Shown here: positions 16,774 through 25,661 of the stretch, in pieces
How positions within the stretch are numbered: position 1 is the first letter of the stretch
How the letters are laid out: each line of letters starts with the position of its first letter
Assembly (NCBI RefSeq): GCF_014650755.1
Contig: NZ_BMVO01000014.1
Location: forward strand, 62,001-126,000
DNA from: Streptomyces chryseus
GTDB lineage: Bacteria; Actinomycetota; Actinomycetes; Streptomycetales; Streptomycetaceae
Length of the DNA: 64,000 bases
Reading direction: 5' to 3'
The notes under the pieces: generated by a model
What the model saw: only the letters and a program-made list of their open reading frames with translations
The model's database searches: none
What the model was told of the DNA's origin: nothing
Program-made: the position numbers and the translations under genes

Positions 16774-17495
16774 GCGGGGTCCCGTCGTTCGAGGAATGCC
16801 GTCACGCCCTCGGCCGCCTCCCGTGAGGCGAACAGGCGCGCGGACTGCTCGACGAGTGTGTCCGTGTCCCGGTCGAAGGCTGCGAGCACTGTAGCCGTGA
16901 CCAGGCGCTTGGACTCGGCCAGCCCCTGCGGGGAGGCCCTGCGCAGCCCGTCGAGGACGGGTGCGAGGGCCTCGTCCACGTCCTCGGAGGCGACGGTGAT
17001 CAGTCCCGTACGGGCCGCCTCGGCCGCGTCGAACCGCTCCCCCGTCAGGTAGTAGCGGGCGGCGCCGCGCGGGTCCAGGCGGGGCAGCAGCGGCATCGAG
17101 ATCACGGCGGGGGCGAGCCCGAGCCGGGACTCCGTGAACGCGAAGCTCGCGCCCGACCCCGCCGCGGAGATGTCGCAGGCGCCCAGCAGCCCGAGGCCGC
17201 CGGCCCGCACGTGCCCGCTCACCCGCGCCACGACCGGCTTGGGCAGTGCGACGACGCTCCGCAGGAGGGCGACGAAGGCCGCCGGGTCGGGCGGCGACCT
17301 GAGGTCGGCGCCCGCGCAGAACGTGCCCCCTGTGTGGCTGAGCAGCACGGCCCGTACGGAGGGGTCCTTCGCGCACGCCGACAGGGCGTCGCCGAGTTCG
17401 GCGACGAGCCTGGCGGACAGCGCGTTGCGGTTCGCCGGTGAATCGAGGGTCAGGGTGGTGATCCCGCGTTCGTGCGCGGCCGGTACCAGGGTCAT
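16761..17495 (-). CDS. enoyl-CoA hydratase/isomerase family protein
   Basis: The 244-residue crotonase-fold protein hydrates a 2-enoyl-CoA or carries out a related step. The first oxyanion-hole segment is GTFCAGADLRSP near residue 57, and the second is VSGHVRAGGLGLLGACDI near residue 95. The usual catalytic Glu after GGG is not evident at either position, so the reaction might be non-canonical. It overlaps the ligase upstream (ATGA) and the TetR gene downstream, showing tight coupling. Confidence 0.88.
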   Translation of the reverse strand: MTLVPAAHERGITTLTLDSPANRNALSARLVAELGDALSACAKDPSVRAVLLSHTGGTFCAGADLRSPPDPAAFVALLRSVVALPKPVVARVSGHVRAGGLGLLGACDISAAGSGASFAFTESRLGLAPAVISMPLLPRLDPRGAARYYLTGERFDAAEAARTGLITVASEDVDEALAPVLDGLRRASPQGLAESKRLVTATVLAAFDRDTDTLVEQSARLFASREAAEGVTAFLERRDPAWVL

Positions 17496-19090
17496 GCGCC
17501 CTCCCTTTCGCGCGACTCTCGCTCGCCGCGCCGGTCCCGCAGTTCGCGCCTGAGGATCTTTCCGGAGGCCGCCCTGGGGACGCTTCCGAGGAACGCCACG
17601 CGGCGGACCTTCTTGTACGGTGCGACGCGCTCGGCGACGTACGCCATCACCTCGTCCTCGGTGAGGCGGGCGGACGGCTGCGGGACGACGTACGCCATGG
17701 GCACCTCGTTTCCGTCCGCGTCCAGGACGCCGATGACGGCCGCGTCTGCGATCGCCTCGTGGGTGAGCAGGAGTGCTTCCAGTTCGGCCGGCGCCACCTG
17801 GAAGCCCTTGTACTTGATGAGTTCCTTGACGCGGTCGACGACGAACAGCCAGCCGTCCGCGTCGACCCTCCCGACGTCGCCGGTGTGCACCCACCCGTCG
17901 GCGTCGATCATCGCGGCGGTGGCGTCGGGGCGGCCGAGGTAGCCCTTCATCACCTGGGGGCCGCGGATCGCGATCTCGCCCTCCTCACCGACGGGCACGT
18001 CCTTGCCGGGATCGTCGAGGGAGAGGATGCGCATCTCCGTTCCCGGGAGCAGCTTTCCGACCGTTCCCGGGGGCGGGTGGGGAGCGTTCCGGGGAACGAC
18101 GTGGGTACCGGGCGACAGTTCCGTCATGCCGTACGCCTGGAGGACGGGCGGCAGCCCCAGACGGCTGGAGCAGGCCTGCGCGAGTGCGGCGTCGAGCGGG
18201 GCGGCGGCGCTGACGATGTACTCCAGGCAGGACAGGTCGTACTTCGCGACGGCGGGGTGCTTGGCGAGGGCCAGGACGATCGGCGGTGCGACGTACAGGC
18301 CGTTGATGCGGTGCTTCTGTATCGCGCCGAGGAACTGGTCGAGTTCGAAGCGCGGAAGTACGACGACCGTCGCACCATTGCGCAGCGGCGCGTTCATGAG
18401 TGCGGTGAGACCGTATATGTGGAAGAAGGGCAGTACGGCGAGGATGCGGTCGCCGGGGCCCATCGGGATGAACGGGTCGAGCTGCGCCAGGTTGGTGGCG
18501 ATGCTCCGGTGCGTCAGCATCACGCCCTTGGGAACGCCCGTGGTGCCCGACGAGTACGGGAGCGCCGCGATGTCCTCGGACGGGTCGATGGTGAGCGCCG
18601 GTTCCGGTGCGGTCGAGGCGAGCATGTCGAGGACCGACCGGTGCCCCTCCGCGCTGTCGCAGACGAAGATCTCCTTGATCCCGCCGACGAGTTCGGCGGC
18701 CCTGCGCGCGACGCCGAGGAGCGGTGAGACGGTGACGATCCAGCGGGCGGAGGAGTCGGCGAGCTGCTTGGCGAACTCCTCCGCCGTGGACAGCGGATGA
18801 ATGGTCGTGACGGAGGCCCCGGCGCGGGTCGCGGCGTAGAACACCACCGGGTAGGCGATGGTGTTGGGGCTGTGCAGGGCCAGTACGTCGCCCTGCCGCA
18901 GACCGGCCTCCGCCAGGGCGGCGGCGATCCGCCGGTGGAAGACGTCCAGCTGGGCGTAGGTGATCGTGTCGCCGTTCGTCCCGTCGATCAGGGCGGGCGT
19001 TTCGCCGTACTCGGCGGCCCTCCCCAGCACCGCCTCGTGGATGGGCAGCTCGACGGGCTCTACGGACGCGTACTCGCTCTGGAACGCCAT
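17492..19090 (-). CDS. AMP-dependent acyl-CoA synthetase, 4-coumarate-CoA ligase-like
   Basis: The 532-residue enzyme activates a carboxylic acid to acyl-AMP then acyl-CoA. It shows the P-loop-like LPYSSGTTGVPKGVM near residue 175, YGMTELSPG near residue 325, WVHTGDVG, VKELIKYKGFQVAPAELE, and C-terminal catalytic Lys in PRAASGKILRREL. It would feed the dehydrogenase, carboxylase and hydratase of the same operon. ATG 19090 follows GGAGGGG. Bases 18039-18097 contain three GTTCCCGGG-type motifs at 23-24 base intervals inside the gene. Confidence 0.92.
   Translation of the reverse strand: MAFQSEYASVEPVELPIHEAVLGRAAEYGETPALIDGTNGDTITYAQLDVFHRRIAAALAEAGLRQGDVLALHSPNTIAYPVVFYAATRAGASVTTIHPLSTAEEFAKQLADSSARWIVTVSPLLGVARRAAELVGGIKEIFVCDSAEGHRSVLDMLASTAPEPALTIDPSEDIAALPYSSGTTGVPKGVMLTHRSIATNLAQLDPFIPMGPGDRILAVLPFFHIYGLTALMNAPLRNGATVVVLPRFELDQFLGAIQKHRINGLYVAPPIVLALAKHPAVAKYDLSCLEYIVSAAAPLDAALAQACSSRLGLPPVLQAYGMTELSPGTHVVPRNAPHPPPGTVGKLLPGTEMRILSLDDPGKDVPVGEEGEIAIRGPQVMKGYLGRPDATAAMIDADGWVHTGDVGRVDADGWLFVVDRVKELIKYKGFQVAPAELEALLLTHEAIADAAVIGVLDADGNEVPMAYVVPQPSARLTEDEVMAYVAERVAPYKKVRRVAFLGSVPRAASGKILRRELRDRRGERESREREGA
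18039..18097. repeat. three GTTCCSGGGRRC motifs inside the ligase gene
   Basis: GTTCCCGGGAGC (18039), GTTCCCGGGGGC (18063) and GTTCCGGGGAAC (18086) are spaced 24 and 23 bases. They encode the conserved PGTVG and LLPGTE region of the ligase, so they may be coincidental, but the spacing matches the repeat arrays in this window. Confidence 0.5.
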
Positions 19091-19134
19091 GACGGTCCCC
19101 TCCGCGGTATGGGTGGTGGCCAGAATCGCGCCTG

Positions 19135-20298
19135 CTAGTACGACTTGGGGAGACCCAGGGACTGGTGAGAGACGAAATTCAGGATCATCTCCCTGCTGAC
19201 AGGAGCGATACGGGCCACCCGTGCGGCCGTGATGAGCGAGGCGAGGCCGTACTCGCGGGTGAGCCCGTTGCCGCCCAGGGTGTGGACGGCCTGGTCGACC
19301 GCCTTCACGCACGCTTCGGCGGCGGCGTACTTCGCCATGTTGGCGGCCTCGCCCGCGCCGAGGTCGTCACCCTCGTCGTAGAGGCGGGCCGCCTTCTGCA
19401 TCATCAGGCGGGCCAGTTCGAGTTCGATGTGGGCCTGCGCGAGGGGGTGGGCGACGGCCTGGTGGGCGCCGACGGGCGTCTTCCAGACGGTGCGTTCCTT
19501 GGCGTACTCCACGGCCCTGTTCACGGCGTAACGCCCCATGCCGACGGCGAAGGCGGCGGTCATGACGCGCTCGGGGTTGAGGCCGGCGAAGAGCTGGAGG
19601 AGGCCCGCGTCCTCGTCTCCGACGAGGGCTTCGGAGGGCAGGCGCACGTCGTCGAGGACCAGCTCGAACTGCTTCTCCGGCGCCTGGAGTTCCATGTCGA
19701 TCTGTGAGCGCTGGAAGCCCGGGGCGTCGCGGGGGACGATGAACAGACACGGCTTGAGGCGGCCCGTCCTCGCGTCCTCGGTGCGGCCGACGACGAGGGT
19801 GGCGTCCGCGATGTCGACGCCGGAGATGAAGACCTTGCGGCCGGTGAGCAGCCAGTCGTCGCCGTCGCGGCGGGCGGTGGTGGTGATGCGGTGGGAGTTC
19901 GACCCGGCGTCGGGTTCGGTGATGCCGAACGCCATGGTGAGGCTTCCGTCGGCGAGGCCCGGCAGCCAGGCTGCCTTCTGCGCGTCCGTTCCGAAGCGGG
20001 CGATGACGGTGCCGCAGATGGCGGGCGAGACGACCATCATGAGGAGCGGGCACCCGGCCGCGCCCAGCTCTTCCAGGACGATGGACAGCTCCGCTATGCC
20101 GCCGCCTCCTCCGCCGTACTCCTCGGGAAGGTTCACACCGAGGTAACCGAGCTTGGCGGCCTCGGCCCAGAGCGTGTCGGGGTGCCGTCCTTCGCGTACG
20201 ACGGTGGTCATGTAGTCGCGTCCGTAGCGCTTCCCGAGAGCGGCGACGGCCGAGCGCAGCGCGGTGTGTTCTTCGGTCTCTACGACGGCGGTGCTCAT
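19135..20298 (-). CDS. acyl-CoA dehydrogenase
   Basis: The 387-residue flavoenzyme oxidises an acyl-CoA to its 2-enoyl form, passing electrons to ETF. Signature segments are MAFGITEPDAGSNSHRITTTA (FAD-binding), VFISGVDIADATLVVG and GGNGLTREYGLASLITAARV (C-terminal signature). The catalytic base expected near the C-terminal part is not obvious to me by eye. ATG 20298 overlaps the carboxylase stop (ATGA) and has AGGAGG upstream. A methyl-branched or isovaleryl-type substrate is suggested by the carboxylase neighbours. Confidence 0.93.
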   Translation of the reverse strand: MSTAVVETEEHTALRSAVAALGKRYGRDYMTTVVREGRHPDTLWAEAAKLGYLGVNLPEEYGGGGGGIAELSIVLEELGAAGCPLLMMVVSPAICGTVIARFGTDAQKAAWLPGLADGSLTMAFGITEPDAGSNSHRITTTARRDGDDWLLTGRKVFISGVDIADATLVVGRTEDARTGRLKPCLFIVPRDAPGFQRSQIDMELQAPEKQFELVLDDVRLPSEALVGDEDAGLLQLFAGLNPERVMTAAFAVGMGRYAVNRAVEYAKERTVWKTPVGAHQAVAHPLAQAHIELELARLMMQKAARLYDEGDDLGAGEAANMAKYAAAEACVKAVDQAVHTLGGNGLTREYGLASLITAARVARIAPVSREMILNFVSHQSLGLPKSY

Positions 20299-22280
20299 GA
20301 CGGCTGTTCCTCCTGGGACTCTTCGCCAGACCCTTCGGCCTGTACGACGGCGAGCAGGGCGCCGACCTCGACCTGGCGGCCGGGAACGGCGTGGAGCGCG
20401 GTGAGCGTGCCGGAGGCGGGAGCGCTGACGCGGTGCTCCATCTTCATGGCCTCCAGCCAGAGCAAAGGCTGCCCGGCGGTGACGTGCGCGCCTTCGCGGA
20501 GCCCTTCGGCGACGCGGACTACGGTGCCGGGCATGGGCGCGAGCAGGGAGCCGGGCTCGGCGCGGACCGTGGGGTCGGGGAAGCGGGGCAGGGCGGTGAG
20601 GGTGTGCGAACCGCCGGTGGAGACGTCGACGTACACCCGCCCTCCCGGGTACGCGCGCACCTGGAAGTGCTGGAGCACGCCGTCCGTTTCGAGCGTCACT
20701 CGATCGCGCCGTACGCCGTGCACGCGAACGCCCGAAAAGCCTTCCGCGGTGCGGCCGTCACGGGTGGTCCGGTAGCGGATCTCGTGTTCGGTGCCGTCGG
20801 GCTCGGTGCGGTAGCGCTTCACCTGCGCCTGGGACGGTACGTTCCGCCAGCCGCCGAGCCGGGCGCCGGGCGTTCCGGCCGTGCCCCGTGCGGCGGCGTC
20901 GGCCAGGGCGGCGGCGAGCGCGGCGAGCGCGCCCTGCGGAGCGTGCGCGGACGGCTCGGTGAGCGCGTCCAGGTTCCGGTCGTAGAAGCCGGTGTCGAGC
21001 CGCCCCGCGGTGAAGTCGGGGTGCCGCAGGGAGCGTACGAGCAGGTCCCTGTTGGTCACCGGGCCGTGGACGCGGGACCGCTCCAGAGCGCGGGCCAGTT
21101 TGCGTACGGCCTCGGCGCGGGTCGGGGCGTGGGCGATCACCTTGGCCAGCATCGGGTCGTAGTGCACCCCGACGAGGTCCCCGCCCTCGTACCCGCTGTC
21201 GAGCCGCAGGCCGGGCGCCTCGGGTACGCGCAGGGCGTGCAGGGGGCCCGTCTGGGGCTGCCAGGCGCGGGAGGGGTCCTCCGCGTAGAGGCGGGCCTCC
21301 ACGGCGTGGCCCGAGGGGACGGGCGGTTCGGCGGGAAGGGCCTCGCCCTCGGCGACGCGTACCTGGAGAGCCACCAGGTCGACGCCGAACACCGCCTCCG
21401 TCACCGGATGCTCGACCTGGAGGCGCGTGTTCATCTCCAGGAAGTACGGGCGGCCCTCGGCGGAGAGCAGGAACTCGACCGTTCCCGCGCCCCGGTAGTC
21501 CACCGCCCTCGCCGCCGCCACGGCGGCGTCGTGCAGCGTGGTGCGCAGGGCGTCGTCCAGGCCGGGGGCGGGGGCCTCTTCGACGACTTTCTGGTGCCGG
21601 CGCTGGAGCGAGCAGTCGCGGGTGCCGAGCGCCCACACCGTGCCGTGCGCGTCGGCCATCACCTGGACCTCGACGTGGCGGCCGCGTTCGACGTACGGCT
21701 CGGCGAAGACCTCGCCGTCGCCGAACGCCGAGCGCGCTTCCGCGGTGGCCGCCGTGAGCTCTCCCGGGAGCGCCGCCAGGTCCCGTACGACACGCATGCC
21801 CCTGCCGCCGCCGCCCGCCGCGGCCTTGAGGAGGAGCGGCAGGTCCTCGTCGGTGGCCTTGTCAGGGGCCACGGGGACCAGGAGGGGCACTCCGGAGGCC
21901 GCCATGAGTTCCTTGGCGCGGGTCTTGGAGGCCATGGCGTCGATCGCGCCGGGCGGTGGACCGATCCACACCAGACCGGCGTCCAGGACGGCGCGGGCGA
22001 ACCCGGCGTTCTCGGAGAGGAAGCCGTACCCGGGATGCACCGCGTCCGCTCCGGCCGCCAGGGCGGCCTTCACGACGAGATCGCCGCGCAGGTACGTGTC
22101 GGCCGGGGACGTTCCCGGGAGGCGTACGGCAGCGTCCGCGGAACGCACGTGGAGCGCTCCGGCGTCCGCGTCGGAGTACACGGCGACCGTGGTGATGCCC
22201 AGGTCCGCGCACGTACGGAAGATCCGGCACGCGATCTCGCCCCGGTTCGCCACCAGGACGGAGGAAATCGTCGAACTCAT
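20295..22280 (-). CDS. acyl-CoA carboxylase alpha subunit (biotin carboxylase plus biotin carrier)
   Basis: The 661-residue subunit has the biotin carboxylase domain (residues 1-450: ANRGEIACRIFRTCADLGI, GGGGRGMRVV ATP-grasp loop, EMNTRLQVEHPVTE), a linker, and a C-terminal biotinyl domain with EAMKMEH where the Lys is biotinylated. It forms a holoenzyme with the carboxyltransferase encoded 11 bases upstream and carboxylates an acyl-CoA such as methylcrotonyl- or geranyl-CoA. The gene ends in an ATGA overlap with the dehydrogenase. Confidence 0.95.
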   Translation of the reverse strand: MSSTISSVLVANRGEIACRIFRTCADLGITTVAVYSDADAGALHVRSADAAVRLPGTSPADTYLRGDLVVKAALAAGADAVHPGYGFLSENAGFARAVLDAGLVWIGPPPGAIDAMASKTRAKELMAASGVPLLVPVAPDKATDEDLPLLLKAAAGGGGRGMRVVRDLAALPGELTAATAEARSAFGDGEVFAEPYVERGRHVEVQVMADAHGTVWALGTRDCSLQRRHQKVVEEAPAPGLDDALRTTLHDAAVAAARAVDYRGAGTVEFLLSAEGRPYFLEMNTRLQVEHPVTEAVFGVDLVALQVRVAEGEALPAEPPVPSGHAVEARLYAEDPSRAWQPQTGPLHALRVPEAPGLRLDSGYEGGDLVGVHYDPMLAKVIAHAPTRAEAVRKLARALERSRVHGPVTNRDLLVRSLRHPDFTAGRLDTGFYDRNLDALTEPSAHAPQGALAALAAALADAAARGTAGTPGARLGGWRNVPSQAQVKRYRTEPDGTEHEIRYRTTRDGRTAEGFSGVRVHGVRRDRVTLETDGVLQHFQVRAYPGGRVYVDVSTGGSHTLTALPRFPDPTVRAEPGSLLAPMPGTVVRVAEGLREGAHVTAGQPLLWLEAMKMEHRVSAPASGTLTALHAVPGRQVEVGALLAVVQAEGSGEESQEEQPS

Positions 22281-22291
22281 CGCAAGGCCCT

Positions 22292-23890
22292 TCACATCCG
22301 GAAGACGCCGAAGCCGCCGCGCGCGCCCTCGACCGGTGCCGTGTGGATCGCGGACAGACACAGCCCCAGCACGGTCCTGGTGTCGCGCGGGTCGATGACC
22401 CCGTCGTCGTACAGCCGCCCCGAAAGGAACATCGGCAGGGACTCCGACTCGATCTGCTGCTCCACCATGGCGCGCAGACCCGCGTCGGCCTCGTCGTCGT
22501 ACGGTCGGCCCTTCGCGGCGGCCGACGCCCTTGCGACGATCGACAGAACGCCGGCGAGCTGCTGCGGTCCCATGACCGCGGACTTGGAGCTCGGCCAGGC
22601 GAAGAGGAAGCGGGGGTCGTAGGCGCGCCCGCACATGCCGTAGTGACCGGCTCCGTACGACGCGCCCATGAGGACGGACAGGTGCGGGACCTTGGAGTTC
22701 GACACCGCGTTGATCATCATCGCCCCGTGCTTGATGATGCCGCCCTGCTCGTACTCCTTGCCGACCATGTAACCGGTGGTGTTGTGGAGGAAGACGAGGG
22801 GCGTGTCGCGCTGGTTGGCCAACTGGATGAACTGGGCGGCCTTCTGGGACTCTGCGCTGAACAGGACGCCCTGCGCGTTGGCGAGGATGCCCACGGGACG
22901 GCCGTGCAGGCGCGCCCAGCCGGTGACGAGGCTGGGCCCGTACAGCGGCTTGAACTCGTCGAAGTCCGAGGCGTCGACGACACGGGCGATCACCTCGCGC
23001 GGGTCGAAGGGGACCTTGAGGTCGCCCGGGACGATGCCGGCGAGTTCCTCTTCGTCGTACTTCGGCGGCTCGGCCGGGGGCGGGTCGGCGTGTGCCTTGC
23101 GCCAGTTGAGACGGGCGACGATCCGCCGGGCCTGGCGCAGGGCGTCGTACTCGTCCACGGCGAAGTGGTCGGCGAGGCCGGAGGTACGGGCGTGCATCTC
23201 GGCGCCGCCGAGGGACTCGTCGTCCGACTCCTCGCCGGTGGCCATCTTGACCAGGGGCGGGCCGCCGAGGAAGACCTTCGAACGGTCCTTGATCATGACG
23301 GTGTGGTCGGACATCCCGGGGATGTACGCCCCGCCGGCCGTGGAGTTGCCGAAGACGACCGCGATGGTGGGGATCCCGGCGGCGGACAGGCGGGTGATGT
23401 CGCGGAAGAGCGCACCGCCCGGGATGAAGATCTCCTTCTGGGACGGGAGATCCGCGCCGCCGGACTCGACGAGGCTGATGCAGGGGAGGCGGTTCGCGTA
23501 CGCGATCTCGTTGGCCCGCAGCGCCTTCTTCAGGGTCCAGGGGTTGGACGCGCCGCCGCGCACGGTGGGGTCGGTGGCGGTGATCAGGCATTCGACGCCC
23601 TCGACGACGCCGATGCCGGTGACCATCGACGCGCCCACGGCGTAGTCGCTGCCCCAGGCGGCGAGGGGGGACAGTTCGAGGAACGGGGTGTCCGGGTCGA
23701 GCAGCAGCTCGACGCGTTCGCGGGCGAGCAGTTTGCCGCGTCCGCGGTGGCGGGCGACGTACTTCTCGCCGCCGCCCCCGAGTGCCTTGGCGTGCTCGGC
23801 GTCGAGATCGGCGAGTTTGGCGAGCATGGCGGCTCGGTTGGCGGCGTACTCGGGGCTGCGCGGGTCGAGGGCGGTGGGGAGGACGGTCAT
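22292..23890 (-). CDS. acyl-CoA carboxylase beta subunit (carboxyltransferase)
   Basis: The 532-residue subunit is of methylcrotonyl-CoA/geranyl-CoA carboxylase type: LVESGGADLPSQKEIFIPGG (acyl-CoA-binding half) and FLHNTTGYMVGKEYEQGGIIKHGAMM with SYGAGHYGMCGRAYDPRFLF (carboxybiotin half). The pairing with an AtuA-like gene points to the AtuC/AtuF or LiuB/LiuD group. ATG 23890 is preceded by GGCGG; the gap to the AtuA-like gene is 34 bases. Confidence 0.95.
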   Translation of the reverse strand: MTVLPTALDPRSPEYAANRAAMLAKLADLDAEHAKALGGGGEKYVARHRGRGKLLARERVELLLDPDTPFLELSPLAAWGSDYAVGASMVTGIGVVEGVECLITATDPTVRGGASNPWTLKKALRANEIAYANRLPCISLVESGGADLPSQKEIFIPGGALFRDITRLSAAGIPTIAVVFGNSTAGGAYIPGMSDHTVMIKDRSKVFLGGPPLVKMATGEESDDESLGGAEMHARTSGLADHFAVDEYDALRQARRIVARLNWRKAHADPPPAEPPKYDEEELAGIVPGDLKVPFDPREVIARVVDASDFDEFKPLYGPSLVTGWARLHGRPVGILANAQGVLFSAESQKAAQFIQLANQRDTPLVFLHNTTGYMVGKEYEQGGIIKHGAMMINAVSNSKVPHLSVLMGASYGAGHYGMCGRAYDPRFLFAWPSSKSAVMGPQQLAGVLSIVARASAAAKGRPYDDEADAGLRAMVEQQIESESLPMFLSGRLYDDGVIDPRDTRTVLGLCLSAIHTAPVEGARGGFGVFRM

Positions 23891-23924
23891 GGGTTCACCG
23901 CCGGGGTGAGAGGGGCTGCGCGGG

Positions 23925-25661
23925 TCACAGGAGTACCTCCGGTATGTCGATGTGGCGGGAGCGCAGCCATTCGCCCAGCGCTTTCGCCTGGGGGTCGAAG
24001 CGGGCCTGGGAGGCGACTCCCTCACCGAGCAGCCCTTCGATCACGAAGTTCACCGCCCGCAGGTTCGGCAGGACGTGCCGCGTCACGGGAAGGGCGGCCG
24101 TCTCGGGGAGCAGTTCCCGCAGGCGCTCCACGGTCAGTGTGTGCGCCAGCCACCGCCACGCCTCGTCGGAACGCACCCATACGCCGACGTTCGCGTCCCC
24201 GCCTTTGTCCCCACTGCGTGCTCCCGCGACCGTGCCGAGCGGGGCCCTGCGCGTCGGGCCGTCCGGTGCGGGTGGCGGGACGGCAACCTCACGGACCGGC
24301 TCCAGGGGGCGCGTCACGGCGGGATGCGGCACCCGTACGCGCTCGCCGTCGGGAAGCACCGCCACGTGCTCGACCTCCGACGCGTTCACGTACACCGCCT
24401 CGAAGACCCCGTACGGCGCCCCCTTTCCCGGCGGAGCCGTCACGTGGAAGCCCGGAATGCTGCCGAGCGCCCCCTCGATCGCCGCTCCGCTGACGACGCG
24501 GCCGACGTTCGCCGGGTCCGGGTCCCGTACGACCAGCCGCAGCAGTGCGCTCGCGCGTTCCTGTGTGTCGGCGTCCGGGCGGTCGGTGCGCACCAGTTCC
24601 CAGCGGACCTCGGCGGGACGACTCCTGGCGGCCGACAGCGCGTCCTCCAGCTGTTCCCGTACGAGCGCGGCCTTCGCTTCGACGTCCAGGCCCGTCAGGA
24701 CGAACACGACCTCGTTGCGCCACCCGCCGACCCGTGTCACTCCGGCCTTGAGGGTGGGCGGCGGGGCTTCTCCGCGTACGCCCGATATCCGCACCCTGTC
24801 GGGGCCTTCCCCGGTCAGCCGTACGGTGTCGAGCCGCGCGGTGACGTCGGGGCCGGCGTACCGGGGCGGGCCCGTTTCGTACAGCAGTTGCGCGGTGACC
24901 GTTCCCGTGTCGACGCGGCCGGCCGTTCCCGGGTGCTTCGTGATGACCGCCGTCCCGTCGGCGTGCAGCTCCGCGAGCGGGAAACCGAGGCGCGTTTTCG
25001 GCCGTTCCCGGGAACGGCCGAAAACATCGGCGAAGAACGCGTAGTTGCCGCCCGTCGCCTGCGTCCCGCATTCCAGCACATGCCCGGCGACCACCGCCCC
25101 CGCGAGCCGGTCGTACTCCTGCGGGCCCCACCCGAACCACCACGCGGCCGGTCCCGTGACCAGAGCCGCGTCCGTGACGCGCCCGGTCACCACCACGTCC
25201 GCGTCCGCGCCCAGGCACCGCGCGATGCCGCCGCCGCCCAGGTAGGCGTTGGCGGTCAGCGCCCGCTCGGGCAGCGGCAGGCTGTCGCCCTCCACGTGAG
25301 CGACGCGCACGGGAACGCCGACCCGCTCGGCGAGTTCCCGTACGGCGTCGGCGAGCGCTCCCGGGTTCAGTCCGCCGGCGTTCGCCACGATCCGTACCCC
25401 GCGCTCGTGCGCCAGGGCGAGGTTCTCCTCCAGCTGCCGCAGGAAGGTCTTTGCGTATCCGAGGCGGGCGTCCTTGAGCCGGTCGCGCCCGAGGATGAGC
25501 AAAGTGAGCTCGGCGAGGTAGTCCCCGGTGAGCACGTCGAGTTCGCCGCCGGTGAGCATCTCCCTCATGGCGTCGAAACGGTCGCCGTAGAAGCCCGAGG
25601 CGTTGCCGATCCGCAGGGGTCGCCGGCCGCGTTCCCCGCCCCGTTCGCCCCCGGCGCTCAC
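23925..25661 (-). CDS. AtuA-like acyclic terpene utilisation family protein (DUF1446) with an inserted palindrome
   Basis: The 578-residue protein has the DUF1446 core (IGNASGFYGDRFDAM, NAGGLNPGAL, GGGGIARCLGADADVVVTGR, GWGPQEYDRLAGAVVAGH) and a C-terminal about 100-residue domain (GARSGDKGGDANVGVW) often encoded separately. AtuA is required for growth on citronellol-type terpenes in Pseudomonas, with unknown chemistry. Around residues 214-224 a 32-bp perfect palindrome encodes FGRSRERPKTR, a charged insertion that looks foreign between NYAFFADV and LGFPLAEL. GTG 25661 overlaps the upstream stop (GTGA). Confidence 0.88.
   Translation of the reverse strand: MSAGGERGGERGRRPLRIGNASGFYGDRFDAMREMLTGGELDVLTGDYLAELTLLILGRDRLKDARLGYAKTFLRQLEENLALAHERGVRIVANAGGLNPGALADAVRELAERVGVPVRVAHVEGDSLPLPERALTANAYLGGGGIARCLGADADVVVTGRVTDAALVTGPAAWWFGWGPQEYDRLAGAVVAGHVLECGTQATGGNYAFFADVFGRSRERPKTRLGFPLAELHADGTAVITKHPGTAGRVDTGTVTAQLLYETGPPRYAGPDVTARLDTVRLTGEGPDRVRISGVRGEAPPPTLKAGVTRVGGWRNEVVFVLTGLDVEAKAALVREQLEDALSAARSRPAEVRWELVRTDRPDADTQERASALLRLVVRDPDPANVGRVVSGAAIEGALGSIPGFHVTAPPGKGAPYGVFEAVYVNASEVEHVAVLPDGERVRVPHPAVTRPLEPVREVAVPPPAPDGPTRRAPLGTVAGARSGDKGGDANVGVWVRSDEAWRWLAHTLTVERLRELLPETAALPVTRHVLPNLRAVNFVIEGLLGEGVASQARFDPQAKALGEWLRSRHIDIPEVLL
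24994..25025. repeat. 32-bp perfect palindrome containing GTTCCCGGGAAC inside the AtuA-like gene
   Basis: The dyad is centred between 25009 and 25010 and is exact for 16 bases on each side (left half GTTTTCGGCCGTTCCC). The core with CGGCC flanks is the same as the unit repeated at 38315-38590. Two partial copies (GTTCCCGTGTC at about 24900 and GTTCCCGGGTGC at about 24924) precede it. Confidence 0.9.
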
